Shown here: one piece after another, positions 47,865 through 60,316 of the stretch
Layout: each line of letters begins with the position of its first letter
Numbering within the stretch: position 1 is the first letter of the stretch
Source: Ilex aquifolium
Taxonomy: Eukaryota; Streptophyta; Magnoliopsida; Aquifoliales; Aquifoliaceae
Direction: 5' to 3'
Assembly: GCA_951799425.1 (NCBI GenBank)
Contig: OX637391.1
Span: forward strand, 9,372,551 to 9,436,550
DNA: 64,000 nt
Made by a program: the position numbers and the translations under genes
The notes under the pieces: model-generated
What the model saw: the letters and a program-made list of their open reading frames with translations, nothing else
Told to the model about the DNA's origin: nothing
The model's database searches: none

Positions 47865-47964
47865 TTGCTTCAATACCCAAGTTCTATTCTTTCTTTTTAA
47901 TCCCACATTGTTTTCTGTAAGAGTTTATGGCGTTGATTTTTGATTATGTGATATGCTAAAAATT
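47865..47964. repeat. 100-bp direct repeat in dioxygenase intron 1, copy 2
   Basis: Partner of 46056-46155. The near identity implies a recent event compared with the surrounding decayed repeats. Confidence 0.9.
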
Positions 47965-48238
47965 GATTGACACAACAAAAGGCAAATGGAGAAACTGAAT
48001 GTTGGAAAATTGGATTTGTTGATTTGAGAATGAAGTTGATCTGATGTTCTTACTTTGACAGTTGAATCGCATCAAAATATTTTTTCCATTTTATAATTGT
48101 TATTCGTTTTCGTATGAGGCAGATGTCAGTCCTCTTTTGGCCAAGTGGGATGATCCGAAAATGGCTAAAGACGAAGGCGTGGCCGAGGTTGTTAGACAGT
48201 TAGATCAGGCTTGTAGAGAAGCTGGCTTCTTTTATGTG

Positions 48239-50031
48239 GTATTCTTCCTATCCATGTGTTTTATTTGTTGTTTATAAAGCAATAATGATAATTGCTCAAT
48301 TTCTGCTTTATTTCTTAGAAGTCTATTGCTACATGTACACCTTCAGTCTGGTTCTCCCATACTCGTTTTGCATGTTGAACATACCAGTTAAAGCAGTGGA
48401 ATTCCATATATGCTAAAAGGCTTTTTTCTTCTTTATATGGTTTCCCTACGTGGATACAAACATTCCCCATATCCAGAGGCTTGTGCCTTGCCTTTGAAAT
48501 AAATATTTTGAAATCTACTAGATGCATTGTTAATGGTTTTGATGAGAATTATGTGATAAGCTGTTAGATAGATCTGTTTCAGAAGGTCATCATATGTACA
48601 CTTTACATGAAGTTCCAGAGATGGTAAAATCAAAGGTAATTTGGTCAGTTTTTTGGTCCAAACACAGTGGTCATTCTTTACATGTAAGGAAACCTCAATG
48701 GCTTGCTAATTTAGTTCATTACTTTCTCTGCGTAATGTGTTAATTGCTGGTGCACTATGTTTTTACCAGAAGGGCCATGGAATACCTGATTCCCTAATTC
48801 CATTATGGTGAAAATATAACGAAAGGTGTACTTGATATGCATGAAGCTATCGATGTAGGTTCTTCTTCATTGCCTTTTTAGTTTAGAAGATGCTTATATA
48901 GCTGTGCTAAAAGTTATTATACGTTCACCATAATGCCAGTGGATGCATGGGAATAGGTGTGTAATTTACTTTTGACGTGGCTGTAAAAGACACACAGCGT
49001 GAGAGAAGATCTTCTCTTTAATCGCTGAAATCTTGAGTTCTCTAGGAAGAAAAGAGAGAATAATCTCAGTATTAAAAATAAAAGAAGACTGTCCACAAGT
49101 CTTAGCATTGCAAGTGTTTCTATCAGCTGCTTGAAAATATTTCCTGTAACTTTGAAAGTTCACTTTTTTGTTTTGTTTTCCAAACTAGGTGGTAAATAGA
49201 GAGATTAGAATTTTCTATAGGACTAAAGAGGGGCATGCCCACCTGAGTACAAACTCCAGAAAATAAAGAGGAAAAGAACCATAAGACCTGCTCATTAATT
49301 CCAGGTCATGGATCATACTTACATATAGAACCAGAAACAGGGATAAAGAAAAAAATCCTACATTCTTTCAGCTGCCATCACAAGAGGACTAAAACACTTT
49401 GGAATTTCTGGATCCTAATATTAGATTTTATCTTTAGCTGAATGGGTCTTGTGCCTATTGGCAATGTTATTCCGTGAATCAGCATGAGGTCATTTTCTAA
49501 GTAGAATCAGTACGAGCCGGATATGTTATCTACAAGTTTTTCATCTGCCTTCTTGTTATGATATTTCTTCAAGTTAGAAACACAATTATATACTCTTACA
49601 CAAAACTAGCATTTTGTACTTTATCAATAATTTGAATAGAATTCTTTCTGATAGGTTAAAAATATGGATCATGTCTTGATTTTGAGAATTTCATATTGTG
49701 GGACCATGTTAATCTTTACCGTAGAACTTAATTTATCCAATGCCCCAAATGAAATTTCTTTTAGATAGAGTGAGATGCACAGTATAATATTGAAATCTAT
49801 AGAATTGTATGCTACCAATGCCACATGAATCCCACAGGTTGCATTCAAATTAATGTTATACAACCATCCCTAGATGTCGATGTTATCTTCCAATGGAGGT
49901 GAAAATGAAGATACATGATTCGTCCCTACGTTGAGTGACTGAAAAAGCGTGGATAATCTTTGCAGAAGTAGTAGGAGTAATAGTTTTTGTTATTATCAAC
50001 TCATCTGCATCATTGTTTTTTTGGGCAACAG
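48239..50031. other. Introns 2 and 3 of the decayed dioxygenase
   Basis: Only exon 48770-48854 is recognised inside. The rest holds no exon, RNA gene or repeat border that I can support. Confidence 0.4.
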
Positions 50032-50239
50032 TGTTATAGAGAATTGAAGCGAGGCATGTATGGAGGTCTTGGCGACCCTATGGAAGGATCTAATGAATGG
50101 TATTATAAGGGCTTTTGATTTAAAATTTCTAGCCAACTTTTATCGAGATTGTATCACACATCCATATTCTTTACCTAAGATGCAGTATCAAAGGTCAATG
50201 TTCTTTATTTAATATGCAAATCTCTCTCTCTATTCCAAA

Positions 50240-50275
50240 CACCCCCCCCCCCCCCCCTCCCCCAAACAACCCCCC
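50240..50275. repeat. Poly-C tract
   Basis: A C run near 50241-50258, then a second shorter one. Length is likely unreliable. Confidence 0.7.
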
Positions 50276-52078
50276 AACACACGCACATGCAAACTCACAC
50301 AAACACAAATTCTATTATCACCAAGTAAATCTTGATTCTATCTTTCATATTCCTACTTGTCAAATTTTCTTAAGCCATATGTTTTGAATCCCCAAATCAG
50401 TATCATTGTAATTGTGATTGGCGTAGCATCATTCATAATCAAGCAACAATTCTCAAACTCGATCTAATTGTCTCTGCTGAAAGTGCTGACAGTTGCTGCT
50501 GTGCATCTGCCTTGTCTGTCCTTCCACAAATTTTTTCTTTCTGCCTTCTTTACGTATCCCTTTAATTGGGGTCGACCTCTCTTTTCTTTTCAGCGTACAA
50601 ACTTGCAGGTTCGACCTAATTGTACATCCATATTTTTACTCGAATTCTGATAATTTCTACATTGGTCTATCACAGGAATGTGGACTGATGTGAGTTACAT
50701 TGACAATAACAAGTTTGCTAATAGTGTCGGGTGAACTGGAGCTACTATTTTTTAGCATGTAGTTCTTAATGTTTTTTAATATTCAGTTCAGATACACAAT
50801 GTTTGTGCTTCTTTACTGTAGTTCTGTGACTGGATGCCAACTATTTGGTGTAACATCATTGTTTTTTGGTGCAGGCCAATGAATCCTCCTAATTTCAAAC
50901 AAATGATGGAGGAGTATATAAGCCTTTGCACAGGTGGTTTCCTTCGTGAGATTAATGGGTTTATTTTTCAGTTCTTCCACTACATCTCTGCATATTACAA
51001 TTAGTATAATAATTTACAAGCATTGCTTTCCGACTAAAAATAGACCTGTCAAGAAAAATACTGCAGGGAATCGCACTAGCATTGGGTGGATCAGCAGATG
51101 AATTGGAAGGCGAACGAGCTGGAGATCCATTTTGGGTGTGTCGTTTAATTGGTTACCCTGTTTTATCCTCTGCAGATGGTGGGGACATGCCTAAAAATGA
51201 CATTGGATGGTAATTCAGTTATTCTGACCTTGAAGTTTGCTCTTTTCCTTTTAGCGTTTCAATGGTTCTCATATAGTGACTTCATTCTTATGTTGCTATG
51301 TTGCCTCTCTTTTGCCCAAATAAATCCAGTGGTGCTCACACCGACTATGGTAAAGTTTCTAGTCCTTAGATGATGAAAGTCCTAAATGATCTTGTTTGAC
51401 AATTTCTTTGTGATTGTTGTTCATCTTTTGCATAAATCATAGTATGTGCCTTATTCTAAAGGAATGTGCTTTCTTGAAGACTATGTTGTCTTTTTTCCAT
51501 CTGTTCATTGCTGCTCTCTTTGTATATGCAGTTTGTATTTCTGTCAAAATGAGAAACCAGGTGTAGGCAGTCCCTTGATTTGCACTTCTGGCTACACCTT
51601 TTTAACTTCTATGCATAATTAATCAAATCAGGAATTGGTGGCCAAAGATGAGCTTTGCCTTTACCTAATTATGATACTCCATTTTGGAGAACTAAATTAA
51701 GGCATCCATGGTGGTGGCACCTCAACGTATGATGTTTGTAGATTGCAATTTCTGCTGCTTTACTTAAGTGATTCTTATAACTTGTTTAAGGTGAGAAATC
51801 TTTCTGGTGAGTGGATATCAGCAATTCCCATTCCTGGCACATTTGTTTGCAACATAGGTGACATGTTAAAGGTAACATGCATAGCTTTTTAACAAATTAT
51901 TTTAAACTGTCACAATCTTAAGAAGAAGAAAATATCCTTTTGAAACCTGTGGAAACTGCAGATATTATCAAATGGCCTCTATGAATCAACTTTGCATCAA
52001 GTTGTCAACAACTCTCCAAAGTATCGCGTCTGTGTGGTGTATTTTTACGAGGTTATTATCTCCACTTGTTATATATTT

Positions 52079-53653
52079 GGGTAAATTACACTCACACCCC
52101 CTGACATTTGATTTTATTATACGGACACTCCCTTACATTTCAAAAATTACACTAAGACCCCTTGACATTTAAAACTTATACCAACCACACCCCCTCCAAC
52201 TAACAGACGTTAGAATAGTTAACAGTCAAAGCTGATATCATCAATATTAATTCTTAAAATACCAAAAATGCCCTCCAATTATATGTTCTTACCCCAAAAA
52301 ATTATCTCATTTCTCATTTATCATTTCTCTATTTTATATTTCATATATAAACTAAAATTTTCTCAATTAAATGTTATATTTCACATTTAATCTAAAATTA
52401 AATGTTGAATTAAATGTTATATTTCACACTTACATTTAAACTAAAATTAAATGTTGAATTAACCACCCACCGCCGCCTCCACACCACGGAACCACCACCA
52501 TAATTCCCTAAAAATCACCACCACCTCTCTCTCTCTCTCTCTCATACAGAGCACCACTACTGGTAACATAGTAACCCTATCACCAGTCCACCACCTCCAT
52601 CTTCATTTTCACCTCCACAAACACACAATACACATAGAACCACCACAACAAGAACTGGGGTCTTAGATCAATTTTACCAGTAAGCATGTGGTTTTCTAAA
52701 TTGAAACGTCTTCCCTCTTCATACCCTCTTCATCTCAACAGTAGCAGCAAAAACAAACTCAGATCTACGCATCGAATCCTTTCAATTTCTCAAACTTGGT
52801 TGAGGGTGGTTACTGGAGAGTGTTGCAGTGGTGGGGGAAGGTTTAGCAATTTTCACGATTCTTCTTTCTCTCTCTATATATATATATATGCACACACAGA
52901 GAGAGACTAATCATCCACCACCAAGTCCCACCCATCACCACTGGTTCTACCACCTAAACCCACCATCAACTAACACCACTATATCGTAGAGGTTAGGGTT
53001 TCAACCACCACTTGCAAAATCCACTCATTGCCACCGGTTCCACCACCTAGGATATCGATCACAAAGAGATAGGGGAGAGAGAGAGAGAGATGGAGATCAC
53101 AAATCCTGGTAAAGATCGTTCGTTACGCCGCTGGGTGCTGGTGAAAATAGGCGGTGGTGGTGGGTGGGTGGATTTTGAAACCCGACGGCGGTGGGTGCTG
53201 GTGAAAATAGGCGGCGGTGGTTGCGCCGCTGGGTGTGGTTGCGCCGTTGGGTCTGATACGTCTTGAGAGACAGAGAGAGATGTTGGGGGCTTTGAGAGAG
53301 AGAGAGTATGGGGGGAGGGGGTCAGTTTTCAGGGGAGTGGTTGCACCGCTGGGTGTGGTTGCGCCGTTGGGTCTAATACGCCTTGCGCCGTTGGGGGCTT
53401 TGAGAGAGAGAGAGAGAGTATGGGGGGAGGGGATCAGTTTTCAGGGGAGGGGTCTTGGGTCTTGAGTATTGGATCTTGGGTCTTGGGTCTTGGATCTTGG
53501 GTCTTAATGGGTAGTTAAGGTGAGGGTAAAATGGTCTTCTTGTTTGTGCCGTTAACGGCGTTCATTTTGTGGGGTCTTAGTGTAATTTTGAAAAAGTGAG
53601 GGGGTGTCCGTGTAATAAAACCAAATGTCAGGGGGTGTCAGTGTAATTTACCC
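52079..53653. mobile_element. Mutator-like element with 9-bp target duplication, in last dioxygenase intron
   Basis: Inverted ends of about 80 bp: GGGTAAATTACACTCACACC at the left and, on the other strand, GGGTAAATTACACTGACACC at the right, both continuing to AAAATTACACTAAGACCCC. An exact 9-bp duplication TATATATTT flanks it (52070-52078 and 53654-53662), the hallmark of the Mutator superfamily. The interior has no transposase. It does have Pro/His-like CCACCACC-rich sequence and a 120-bp tandem duplication at 53221-53453. It is probably a Pack-MULE-like or simply non-autonomous member. Confidence 0.93.
53221..53453. repeat. Two-copy 120-bp tandem repeat inside the Mutator-like element
   Basis: Units start at 53221 (TTGCGCCGCTGGGTGTGG) and 53341 (TTGCACCGCTGGGTGTGG). 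Both contain GGTTGCGCCGTTGGGTCT, GGGGGCTTTGAGAGAGAG and GGATCAGTTTTCAGGGGAG-like words. Confidence 0.88.
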
Positions 53654-53878
53654 TATATATTTTTTTCCTTTTATTGTTTGCATTCATTCTCTCTTTTCTT
53701 CCATTTAAACTTGAGTGGTCCTTCGTGCATATTTCTGTCTCAATAACAGCCACATTTTGACGCTGCAATAGAGCCCCTCGACGTATGCATACAGAGGACT
53801 GGTGGAACCAAAAAGTTCGAGGGTGCTGTTTATGGAAAGCATCTAGTTGGTAAAGTCCTGACCAATTTTGTGATGTGA

Positions 53879-54382
53879 AAAATCAAAATGTAGATGTTTT
53901 GACCTTTTCATTCTGTTGTATAAGTAGGTAAATCATCTCAAGTTCTGTAGATTAGGCTCACCGAGGCACCTAGTGTTCTTATTTGATGGATTATGCCTCT
54001 GGCCAATCATTTGTTGTATTTGGTGTCAGATGCACCACTGTGAACTTGTTGAGCAATGTGATGTAACACACCTTCTGAATAGGAGTGTTGTAAGAGATGA
54101 TTTTGGCAAACTTTTCCTTTCTAAAAGATCGTCTCAATGACCTGGAATTAAAATCTGAGACACATACAGTGATGACGCTCAGCCAATTCAGATTAAGCTC
54201 ATTGTTAGAAGATTTTTACTTGCTTTTTGTCTTTGGGCATTTTGTGCATTAATCTGGACAACTTTTATTTCTTGTTATTTTTCTTTCTTTGATTATTATT
54301 TTAATTATGTTTTTTTTGGCCCTAAGCAGAACCATTTTCATGCTAATTGCTTGCAATAATCCCCCACTGCACCCTCCCCTAC
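53879..54382. other. 3' flank of dioxygenase gene
   Basis: Probable former 3' UTR and spacer up to the chromovirus LTR. No gene. Confidence 0.4.
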
Positions 54383-55186
54383 TGTCACACCCTAACTAAC
54401 TTGGGTGCATAATGGCGGTCTTGGTGGCACCTTGCACCAAGGTACGCCATGAGAAGGAATCAAGGTGACGCGGCTAAGGGTTGAACTTGATGGTGCAGAC
54501 TAAGGCAGCATGAGACCACCCGACTGAGCATAGCAGCACGTGGTGGGCTCAATTGAGGCAATGTGGATGCATAGCTTCGGATTGCATGGCATGGGTTGAA
54601 CCCAGTATGCACAATGGTTCGTAAAGCAAGGCTGGTTGCTGAATGTGGGCACATGACTGACACATGGCTGCTTAATGCATGTGACCAGGAGGATGTGAGC
54701 AGTTACTGATGCTGAGACTCAGTCAAGGCAGTTGCTGAACAAGGCTCAGGCTGTGGGAAGCAATTATGGGCGTTTCTAGCCTTATTCTGGTCCAGATGCA
54801 TGCTGAGAAGGGGCAGTTCCACATCAGTTACTGAATGGGTGGAACTGCCTACCAGGTGTCACACAGAGAACAAACTTGCTGACCAAGTCTGCTAGGGAAT
54901 AGCAGATTGTGTGTAACAACCCCTTGGCAGATGGGGGTGTCATCTGCCATGCTCCTTGGATAAATAGGAGTGCTTGGGCATTCTGGTAGACAGAGAGTGT
55001 TCTTGCTGAGTTTCCTTATAAATGTAAAGAGTTTAATATATAAGGTTTGTGAGGGTTGTCCCAGTAAATTCGTGTGTGCTTCTTTGTGTGAGTTTCTGTC
55101 CCTATTCTTGAGATTGTGTGGCTGGTTGTAGTGCAACGCCTTCACAGGTAGCCTCGAAACGAAAAACGAGTTGTTACCCCGTGACA
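54383..55186 (+). repeat. 5' LTR of chromovirus
   Basis: Starts TGTCAC and ends GTGACA, a perfect 6-bp inverted end. A TATA-like GATAAATAGGAG lies near 54959. The left flank is CCTAC; the matching right flank would lie beyond the window. Confidence 0.93.
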
Positions 55187-58100
55187 GTTTGGTATCAGAG
55201 TCAGGTTTTTGGTAGAAAGAGCAATTATGGCTGGCGGAACGAATGCTGATCTGAGGGAAAGGGTGGCACGTTTGGAGGAGTTGGTTGGTCCTCCACAGTC
55301 CAGTGATGCTGTGGCCCTTTCTGTGCAACTTGAGTTGCTGTACCAGCGATTCGAAGAGATGCGCGTGGCACAAGAACAACTTCAGAAGGTTGAATCTGAT
55401 AACTTCAGCCGGTTGAAAAACGAAGTCATTGATGTGTTAGCCACAGTCTCTACATGGACCGATGATATGGTGGAAAACAAAATTCCCTTGAGACGGATGT
55501 TTCATTACTCAAGAAAGCACTGCAGAATGCCTCCTTGGCTTCTGGCAGTGAAAGTACGCAGAAAGTAAAGGTGCATGACCCTAAGCCTTTCACAGGCAGT
55601 CGCAACGCTAAAGAGCTTGAGAACTTCTTGTGGGATATGGGGCACTACTTTAAAGCAGTCCGTATGCCGGATGCTGAGAAGCCGGATGCTGAGAAGGTAG
55701 ATCTCACTAGCATGTACCTGTCTGGTGATGCGAAATTATGGTGGCGAACATGATCAAAGGACAAGTCTCGTTCTCAAATCACAACTTGGGATGCTCTTTC
55801 CGCTGAAATGAATGAGCAATTCCTTCCAAGCAACACGACTTGGCAAGCTCGTGATGCCTTGAGAAAACTTTGACATACAAGCACTATGAGGGAGTACGTG
55901 AAGCAATTTTCGTCTCTAATGCTTGACATCAAAAATATGTCAGAGGAAGATAAACTGTTCAATTTCATGTTTGGCCTTCAAAGTTGGGCACAGGCCGAAC
56001 TTCGTCGGTAAGGGGTGAGCTATGTCCGCAGCAGACGTGTTGGTTGACTACAAAACGCAGGCAAACCCTCCAGAGAAGGAGTCAAAAGGGAAAGCCAAGT
56101 TTCCCAAGAAAGAAAAGCAGAAGAAGAAGGCCGAGAAGTTAACCAACACAGAAAAACAGTTTGACAAGCCCTCTGCGTCAAAAGGAGGTGCTGACTCAGG
56201 CTGTTTTATCTGTAATGGTCCCCATCGTGCCAAGAATTGCCCTAAGAAGGAGAAACTCAGTGCCCTCATGGCTGAGGATACTGACTGTTCAGACGAGCCA
56301 ACACGAGTCAATCCATTGCAGCTCCTTAATGCAATTCGCAAAGAGGAAACGGTGGCAAAGAGAGGGCTGATGTTCGTGCAAATTCGTTTGAATAGTGTGG
56401 CCATCCAGGCTATGGTTGATACAGGCACAACACATAACTTTGTTTTTGATCGAGAGGTGCAGCGACTTGGACTGGATTTGACGAAAGACTCTAGCCAGAT
56501 CAAGGCTGTTAATTCAGAGGCGAAACCCGTTGGCGGCGTTGCAAGAGAAGTCCCTTTAAAAGTTGGAGATTGGCAAGGACCATGCGATTTTATGGCAGTC
56601 CCTCTCGATGATTTCTAGGTAATCCTTGGGCTGAAATTTCTTACAAAGGCAAATGTGTCTGTTATGCCTCATTTGCATGGGGTGTTCATGATGGACATGC
56701 CCAGTCCCTGTTTTGTTCCCCTCATCAAGGCTAAGTCTTCGGGGGAAATGCTGTCTGCATTGCAAGTGAAAGATGGCTTGCGAAGAGGAGAAACAACGTA
56801 CTTGGCTGTTCTGTTTGAGGAAGAGGAGTCCAAAGCATTGCAAGTCCCTAAACCAGTGCAACAGTTGCTGGCTGAATTCATGGACGTGGCACCTAAAGAA
56901 ATGCCAGCAAGGTTACCACCAAGGCAGGAGATTGACCACACCATTGAGTTGATTCCAGGGGCAAAAATCCCTGCCCAGGCTCCTTATCGAATGTCTCCAT
57001 CAGAATTGGTGGAGTTAAGGAGACAGTTTGGGGGTCTATTGGACATTGAGTTCATTAGACCTTCCAAAGCTCCCTATGGGACCCTTGTCCTGTTTCAGAA
57101 AAAGAAGGATGGATCCTTACGGCTTTGTGTAGATTACCGAGCCCTTAACAAAGTTACTGTCAAGAACAACTATTCAGTCCCTCTTGTTGACGAATTATTT
57201 GATCGATTGGGGAAAGCAGTCTTCTTCACCAAGATGGACTTGCGATTGGGATATCATCAAGTCAGAATTGCGGAAGGAGATGAGGCAAAGACCGCTTGTG
57301 TGACGAGGTACGGTTCATATGAGTTTTTAGTCATGCCTTTCGGCTTAACCAATGCCCCTGCCACATTCTGTAACTTGATGACCAATGTATTCCGGGAATA
57401 CTTGGACTGTTTCATGGTGATCTATTTGGATGATATAGTTGTTTATAGCCAGACCCTTGAGGAACATGTTGAGCACCTCAGGTTGGCTTTGACAAAGTTG
57501 AGGGAAGCACAGCTGTACTTGAAACCGGAAAAAATGTGAGTTTGCCCAAAATGAAATCTCATTCCTTGGGCACATTATTTCTGCGGGTGTGGTGAAGATG
57601 GACCCAAAGAAAGTTGCAGCCATTTCTGATTGGCCTGTCCCTACTAAGGTTACAGAACTGAGGTCTTTCCTTGGTTTGACGAATTATTATCGGAAGTTTG
57701 TGAAGAACTATTCAAAGAAAGTTGCAGTGTTGACTAATCTTCTGAGGAAGGATAGGACATGGAACTGGTCCTACGAATGGCAGGAGGCATTTGATTGGTT
57801 GAAGGCAGTGGTGACGACTAGCCCAATTTTGCATCTGTCTGACTTTGATTTGCCTTTTGAAGTCCATATAGACGCATCAAACTTTGCTCTTGGAGGAGTG
57901 CTGGTGCAGAATGGGCATCCTGTGGCGTTCGAAATGACAGCATTCATTCACTGTATCAATGCTTGGAGGCATTACCTACTGGGAAAACATTTCCTTGTGC
58001 TGACAGACAATGTGGCTACCAGCTGCTTCAATTCTATGAAGAAGCTGACACCTAAACAAGCAAGATGGCAGGATTTTCTTGCTCAGTTTCATTTCACTTT

Positions 58101-59692
58101 GCAGTACAAGCCTGGCAGTGCAAATCAGGTTGCTGATGCTCTTAGTCGAATTCCAGTTGCTGATGGGGCGATGGCTGCACTTAGCCAGATTGCTGGAGAT
58201 ATACTGCAAAGAATTCAGGATCAGACGAAGGATGATCCCGTGACCAGCTTGTTGCTAAAGCAGGTCCAAGAAGAGGTGACTCGGCATTTTTGGGTAGAGG
58301 ATGGTGTACTCTATACGAAAGGAAGGAGACCCTATGTCCCGAAGTCAGGTGGACTTTGACAATTGTTTCTGAAAGAAACTCGTGATGCTTGATGGTCAGG
58401 GCATCCGGGGCAGGAACGGACCCTTGCCTTGCTAGCGGAAAGTTATTATTGGCCTCGTATGGAAGCAGATGTTGAGCTTTATGTGCGCACTTGTTTGGTG
58501 TGCCAACAGGACAAGACGGAAATGAGGAAGATGGTGGGTACCTTGGAGCCTCTCCCTATTCCAAGCAGACCTTGGGAGAGTGTTTCCATGGATTTCATCA
58601 ATGGTTTACCCAAGGTGAATGACTTTACTTCGATATTTGTGGTTGTAGACAGATTTTCGAAGTATGCCACCTTCGTTGCAGCTCCAAAAGTAAGTTCTGC
58701 TGAAGTCATTGCTCAGTTGTTTCTGAAGCATATTTTGAAGCTTTGGGGCCTTCCGCTTGATATAGTCAGCGACAGAGACACGCGTTTCACTGGCCGGTTC
58801 TGGACGGCCTTGTTCGAACTGTTGGGCACACAACTCAACCGTTCCACCAGCAATCATCCGCAGACAGATGGTCAGACTGAGCGGGTTAATGCAATGCTGG
58901 AGGAATATCTCAGACACTATGTTACAGCGAACCAGGAGAATTGGGTGAATTTACTTGATGTCGCCCAATTCAGCTACAATTTGCAGCAAAGCTCTTCCAC
59001 TGGAATGAGCCCATTCGAGTTGGCAACTGGCCAACAGCCTCTTACTCCGCATGAAGTTGCTAAGCAGAAATCTCAAGGGAGATGTCCTGCAGCATACCGC
59101 TTTGCTCGGGCCAATGAGGAGAGGACCGACGAGGCAAAAGACTGCTTGACTAAGGCAGTAAAGATGATGAAGAAGTGGGCAAACGAGAAAAGGAGGGCAG
59201 TAGAGTTCGAAGTCGGTGACAAAGTGATGCTGAAACTGACCCCACCAATTTGGAAGAAGATTACTCAGAAGTCTGCACATAAGGGACTGATCCAACGCTA
59301 CAACGGTCCTTTCCTTATCACAATAAGGATTGGCAAGTTAGCCTATAGGCTGGATCTTCCCAGTCGCCTCAAGCTTCATCCAGTTTTCCATGTTGCCTTC
59401 TTGAAGCCATACATTGAGGACCCAGAGGACCCTAGCAGATATATTCGGCGTTGGGCTCCTCCAACAATCAGGAAGCAATTCACAGAGATAGTAGAAGCTA
59501 TCCTTGACCATAAGACTGAGCGAATGAGTAAGAAAAACAGAAGGACTCATTACCTAGTCAAGTGGAAAGGGAAAACACCGGAGGAAGCCACTTGGAAGAA
59601 AGAGACGACATTGTGGCAGTTCGAGGATCTCATCAAGCAGTACCATGCCTCCATTCCAACAAGGTCGTTGGATATTTCGGGTGAGGGTGGCT

Positions 59693-60316
59693 TGTCACAC
59701 CCTAACTGACTTGGGTGCATAATGGCGATCTTGGTGGCACCTTGCACCAAGGCACGTCATGAGAAGGAATCAAGGTGACGCGGCTAAGTGTTCGACTTGA
59801 TGGTGCGGACTAAGGCAGCATGAGACCACCTGACTAAGCATGGCAGCACGTGGTGGGCTCAATTGAGGCAATGTGGGTGCATAGCTTCGGATTGTATGGC
59901 ATGGGTTGAACATAGCATGCACAATGGTTCGTAAGGCAAGGCTGGTTGCTAAATGTGGGCACATGACTGGCACATGGCTGCTTAATGCATGTGACCAGGA
60001 GGATGTGGGCAGTTACTGATGTTGAGATTCAGTCAAGGCAGTTGCTGAACAAGGCTCAGGCTGTTGGAAGTAGTTATGGGCGTTTCTAGCCTTATTCTGG
60101 TCCAGATGCATGCTGAGAAGGGGCAGTTCTACATCAGTTACTGAATGGGTGGAACTGTCTGCCAGGTGTCGCACAGAGAACAGACTTGCTGATCAAGTCT
60201 GCTAGGGAATAGCAGATTGTGTGCAACAATCCCTTGGCAGATGGGGGTGTCATCTGTCATGCTCCTTAGATAAATAGGAGTGCTTGGGCATTCTGGTAGA
60301 CAGAGAGTGTTCTTGT
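59693..60316 (+). repeat. 3' LTR of chromovirus, left part
   Basis: Aligns to 54383-55005 of the 5' LTR. The remaining 180 bp or so should reappear beyond the far end of the CACTA element, outside the window. Confidence 0.92.

Larger units (their letters stand above)
45702..53878 (+). pseudogene. 2-oxoglutarate/Fe(II) dioxygenase (At3g50210/At3g49630-like), decayed
   Basis: Recognisable exons: 45702-45735 (MATDFKSIPLI), 48123-48238 ([20 protein letters not shown]), 48770-48854, 50032-50099, 50875-50933, 51044-51209 (GIALALGGSADELEGERAGD), 51330-51349, 51791-51871 (VRNLSGEWISAIPIPGTFVC), 51962-52051 and 53750-53878 ending in TGA. Metal ligands survive: HTD in exon 51330-51349 and the distal His in LHQV of exon 51962-52051. 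Exon 48770-48854 goes from GHGIPDSLI straight to GENITKG, lacking about 35 family residues (KxFFxLPYEEK..YRGYQRI), and the frame is lost at TGA 48809-48811. The expected exon after HTD (GLLTLVNQ) is reduced to a poor match near 51531-51560. Enzymes of this family oxidise small molecules in the cytosol; the substrate is unknown. This copy is very probably non-functional. Confidence 0.85.
54383..60316 (+). mobile_element. Ty3/Gypsy chromovirus, interrupted in its 3' LTR
   Basis: A nearly full-length fossil: 5' LTR 54383-55186, tRNA-Met-type primer-binding site TGGTATCAGAGTC just after it, gag (about 55227-56330) with a zinc knuckle, protease (VDTGTTHNFV, about 56416), reverse transcriptase (YLDDIVVYS near 57425), RNase H ([12 protein letters not shown] near 57870), integrase (about 58360-59400), a chromodomain (YLVKWKG near 59551) before the end of pol, a purine-rich tract, and the 3' LTR from 59693. 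The order RT-RNase H-integrase-chromodomain places it in the chromovirus branch. Broken, with roughly half a dozen breaks. The two LTRs differ at 35 of about 620 sites by hand count, mostly transitions, so it is a few million years old. The CACTA element at 60317 cuts the 3' LTR. Confidence 0.95.

Noticed and set aside
53217-53465. Open frame with repeated APLGVVAPLG peptides
   Set aside because: It is a by-product of the 120-bp tandem repeat in a Mutator-like element; no start context or similarity.
56048-56503. Long minus-strand frames across the chromovirus
   Set aside because: They are opposite gag and pol and are antisense shadows.
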